Positions 63,137-64,000 of a stretch of 64,000 nt of DNA are shown piece by piece (position 1 is the stretch's first letter; the number at the start of each line of letters is the position of its first letter). Source of the DNA: Polaromonas vacuolata (GTDB lineage: Bacteria; Pseudomonadota; Gammaproteobacteria; Burkholderiales; Burkholderiaceae_C). The position numbers were made by a program, and so were the translations under genes. Below the pieces are notes generated by a model. The model was not told where the DNA came from. It did no database searches and saw only the letters and a list, made by a program, of their open reading frames with translations. The stretch lies in the NCBI RefSeq assembly GCF_012584515.1, contig NZ_CP051461.1, forward strand, positions 914,001 through 978,000, read 5' to 3'.

Positions 63137-63217
63137 GACTTTTATTACGCTATCTGTGAGTAGTTACCCTGCGATTAGTGATCAGTTATTGCTGCTCACC
63201 CGGCGCTTTTATTTCGC

Positions 63218-63769
63218 TCAGCTTGGCGCTGCATTCGTTGTATTTACTGCGTCTGGCGCAGCTGTTAAACCCGCCCAGGCCAGCTTGCCTGAGACATCCA
63301 TATGTGTGAGGTAGACCCGTAAATCAAACTCGTATTGGTGGTACTCGGGCTCCATATAGGTGCAGAGTTTGTAGAAGTTTTTATCGTGGCCCTTTTCTTT
63401 AATATGGGCTAACTCGTGCACGGTAATCATTTTTAAAAATTCTAGCGGTGCTTCTTTAAACAGCGAAGCCACGCGTATTTCACGTTTGGCTTTTAGTTTG
63501 TTGCCTTGCACTCTGGAGATGGTGGTGTGGGTGCCCAATGCATGGGCGATGACTTGCAAGCGGTTGTCGTAGGCAATTTTGGAGAGCGGCTCAGAGCTAC
63601 GCAAAAATTCGTTTTTTAGCGTCATCACGTAGTCGTACAAAGCTTTGTCGGTACGCACGCCGTGGGCTTGCGGATATTTTTTAAGCAGCATCGCGCCCAG
63701 CTTGCCTTGGTCTTGCAATTGCTGGACTTGAGTCTGTAGGTTTTGGGGGTAGGCGCTGAGGTATTTCAT
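63218..63769 (-). CDS. YgjP-like zinc metallopeptidase
   Basis: About 183 residues from MKYLSAYPQNLQTQVQQL, the start that matches the family; an upstream in-frame ATG at 63790 is possible. The zinc site is HELAHIKEKGHDKNFYKLC (near residue 134), an HExxH plus a distant His, as in YgjP/DUF45 proteins. The N-terminal half contains RTDKALYDYVMTLKNEFLRSS. The C-terminal 20 residues are an Ala/Thr-rich tail. The cellular target is unknown. Confidence 0.87.
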   Translation of the reverse strand: MKYLSAYPQNLQTQVQQLQDQGKLGAMLLKKYPQAHGVRTDKALYDYVMTLKNEFLRSSEPLSKIAYDNRLQVIAHALGTHTTISRVQGNKLKAKREIRVASLFKEAPLEFLKMITVHELAHIKEKGHDKNFYKLCTYMEPEYHQYEFDLRVYLTHMDVSGKLAWAGLTAAPDAVNTTNAAPS

Positions 63770-63790
63770 GATTAAACGATGGATCACCAT

Positions 63791-64000
63791 AACACTATTG
63801 GCTTTGGTGAAAATATTGTCGATATTCGGTTTGAGGTCGGGATTACGTTAAGGTTCAAGGCTTGAAATTTTTGGAGCTGTACTTTGACTTAATCGCTAGA
63901 GTAAGCCAAGTACCGGCAGCAGATGCGCTGCTCATATTTAATCTTGCAACTTAACGCTGTTTGCACATGCTTGCGTTGAAATATTAAATTGTTCAAAATC
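63791..64000. other. Window end, no gene seen
   Basis: AT-rich sequence upstream of the metallopeptidase gene. No ORF or hairpin is convincing. Confidence 0.4.

Overview
The window looks like chromosomal DNA of a betaproteobacterium, most likely order Burkholderiales and family Comamonadaceae (Polaromonas/Rhodoferax-like). This rests on the style of the proteins, moderate GC, and housekeeping genes (valS, galU, cysM, queF, a tRNA-Leu) mixed with catabolic and transport cassettes. The genus cannot be fixed from the sequence alone.

Layout. 1-3167: tail of a PhnE-like permease, an ABC ATPase and a metallophosphoesterase, coupled by overlapping start/stop codons, then an AraC regulator. 3490-8805: an APH-type kinase, the uncharacterised YnjBCD ABC transporter and an AhpD-like protein. 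8940-11543: a mercury resistance locus, merR divergent from merTPA, with a recognisable mer promoter/operator. 11727-12815: IS30 copy 1. 12870-15841: a TVP38/TMEM64-flavoprotein disulfide reductase fusion and a DUF547 protein. 15842-20291: an AT-rich gap with a possible small ORF, an NYN-domain protein and a lipoprotein hydrolase.

20650-31310: a C-P lyase locus: phnGHIJKLM on the minus strand, divergent phnF-DUF1045-phnN, and phnCDE. PhnP is absent from the window, and the DUF1045 protein has two 2H-phosphoesterase HxT motifs. 32014-39227: tRNA-Leu, cysM, a NUDIX gene, tusA, galU, a degenerate 2-hydroxyacid dehydrogenase and valS. 39491-42757: a sigma-54-type promoter, a formate/nitrite-family channel, cyanase and a PP2C-Ser/Thr kinase fusion. 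42794-43882: IS30 copy 2. 44287-45786: a mucin-like Thr/Pro-rich membrane protein built from several tandem repeat families, the most unusual gene here. 46284-53501: yaaA, a degenerate prolyl-hydroxylase-like gene, a hydrolase, queF, gcdH with a divergent LysR, YkvA and msrA. 53728-61948: a catabolic neighbourhood with a beta-hydroxyacid dehydrogenase, amidase, MFS permease, paired YdcZ proteins, LysR, BKACE and a CRYL1-like dehydrogenase. 62048-63136: IS30 copy 3, followed by a YgjP-like metallopeptidase.

The three IS30 copies are each 1089 bp. Each has an intact transposase and its own perfect 3-bp target duplication, so they are independent insertions and not ends of a composite transposon. 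The most interesting leads are the mucin-like protein, the nitrogen-regulated FNT-cyanase-kinase unit, the YnjBCD-kinase pair, the phosphoesterase-linked PhnCE-like transporter and the possible PhnP substitute.
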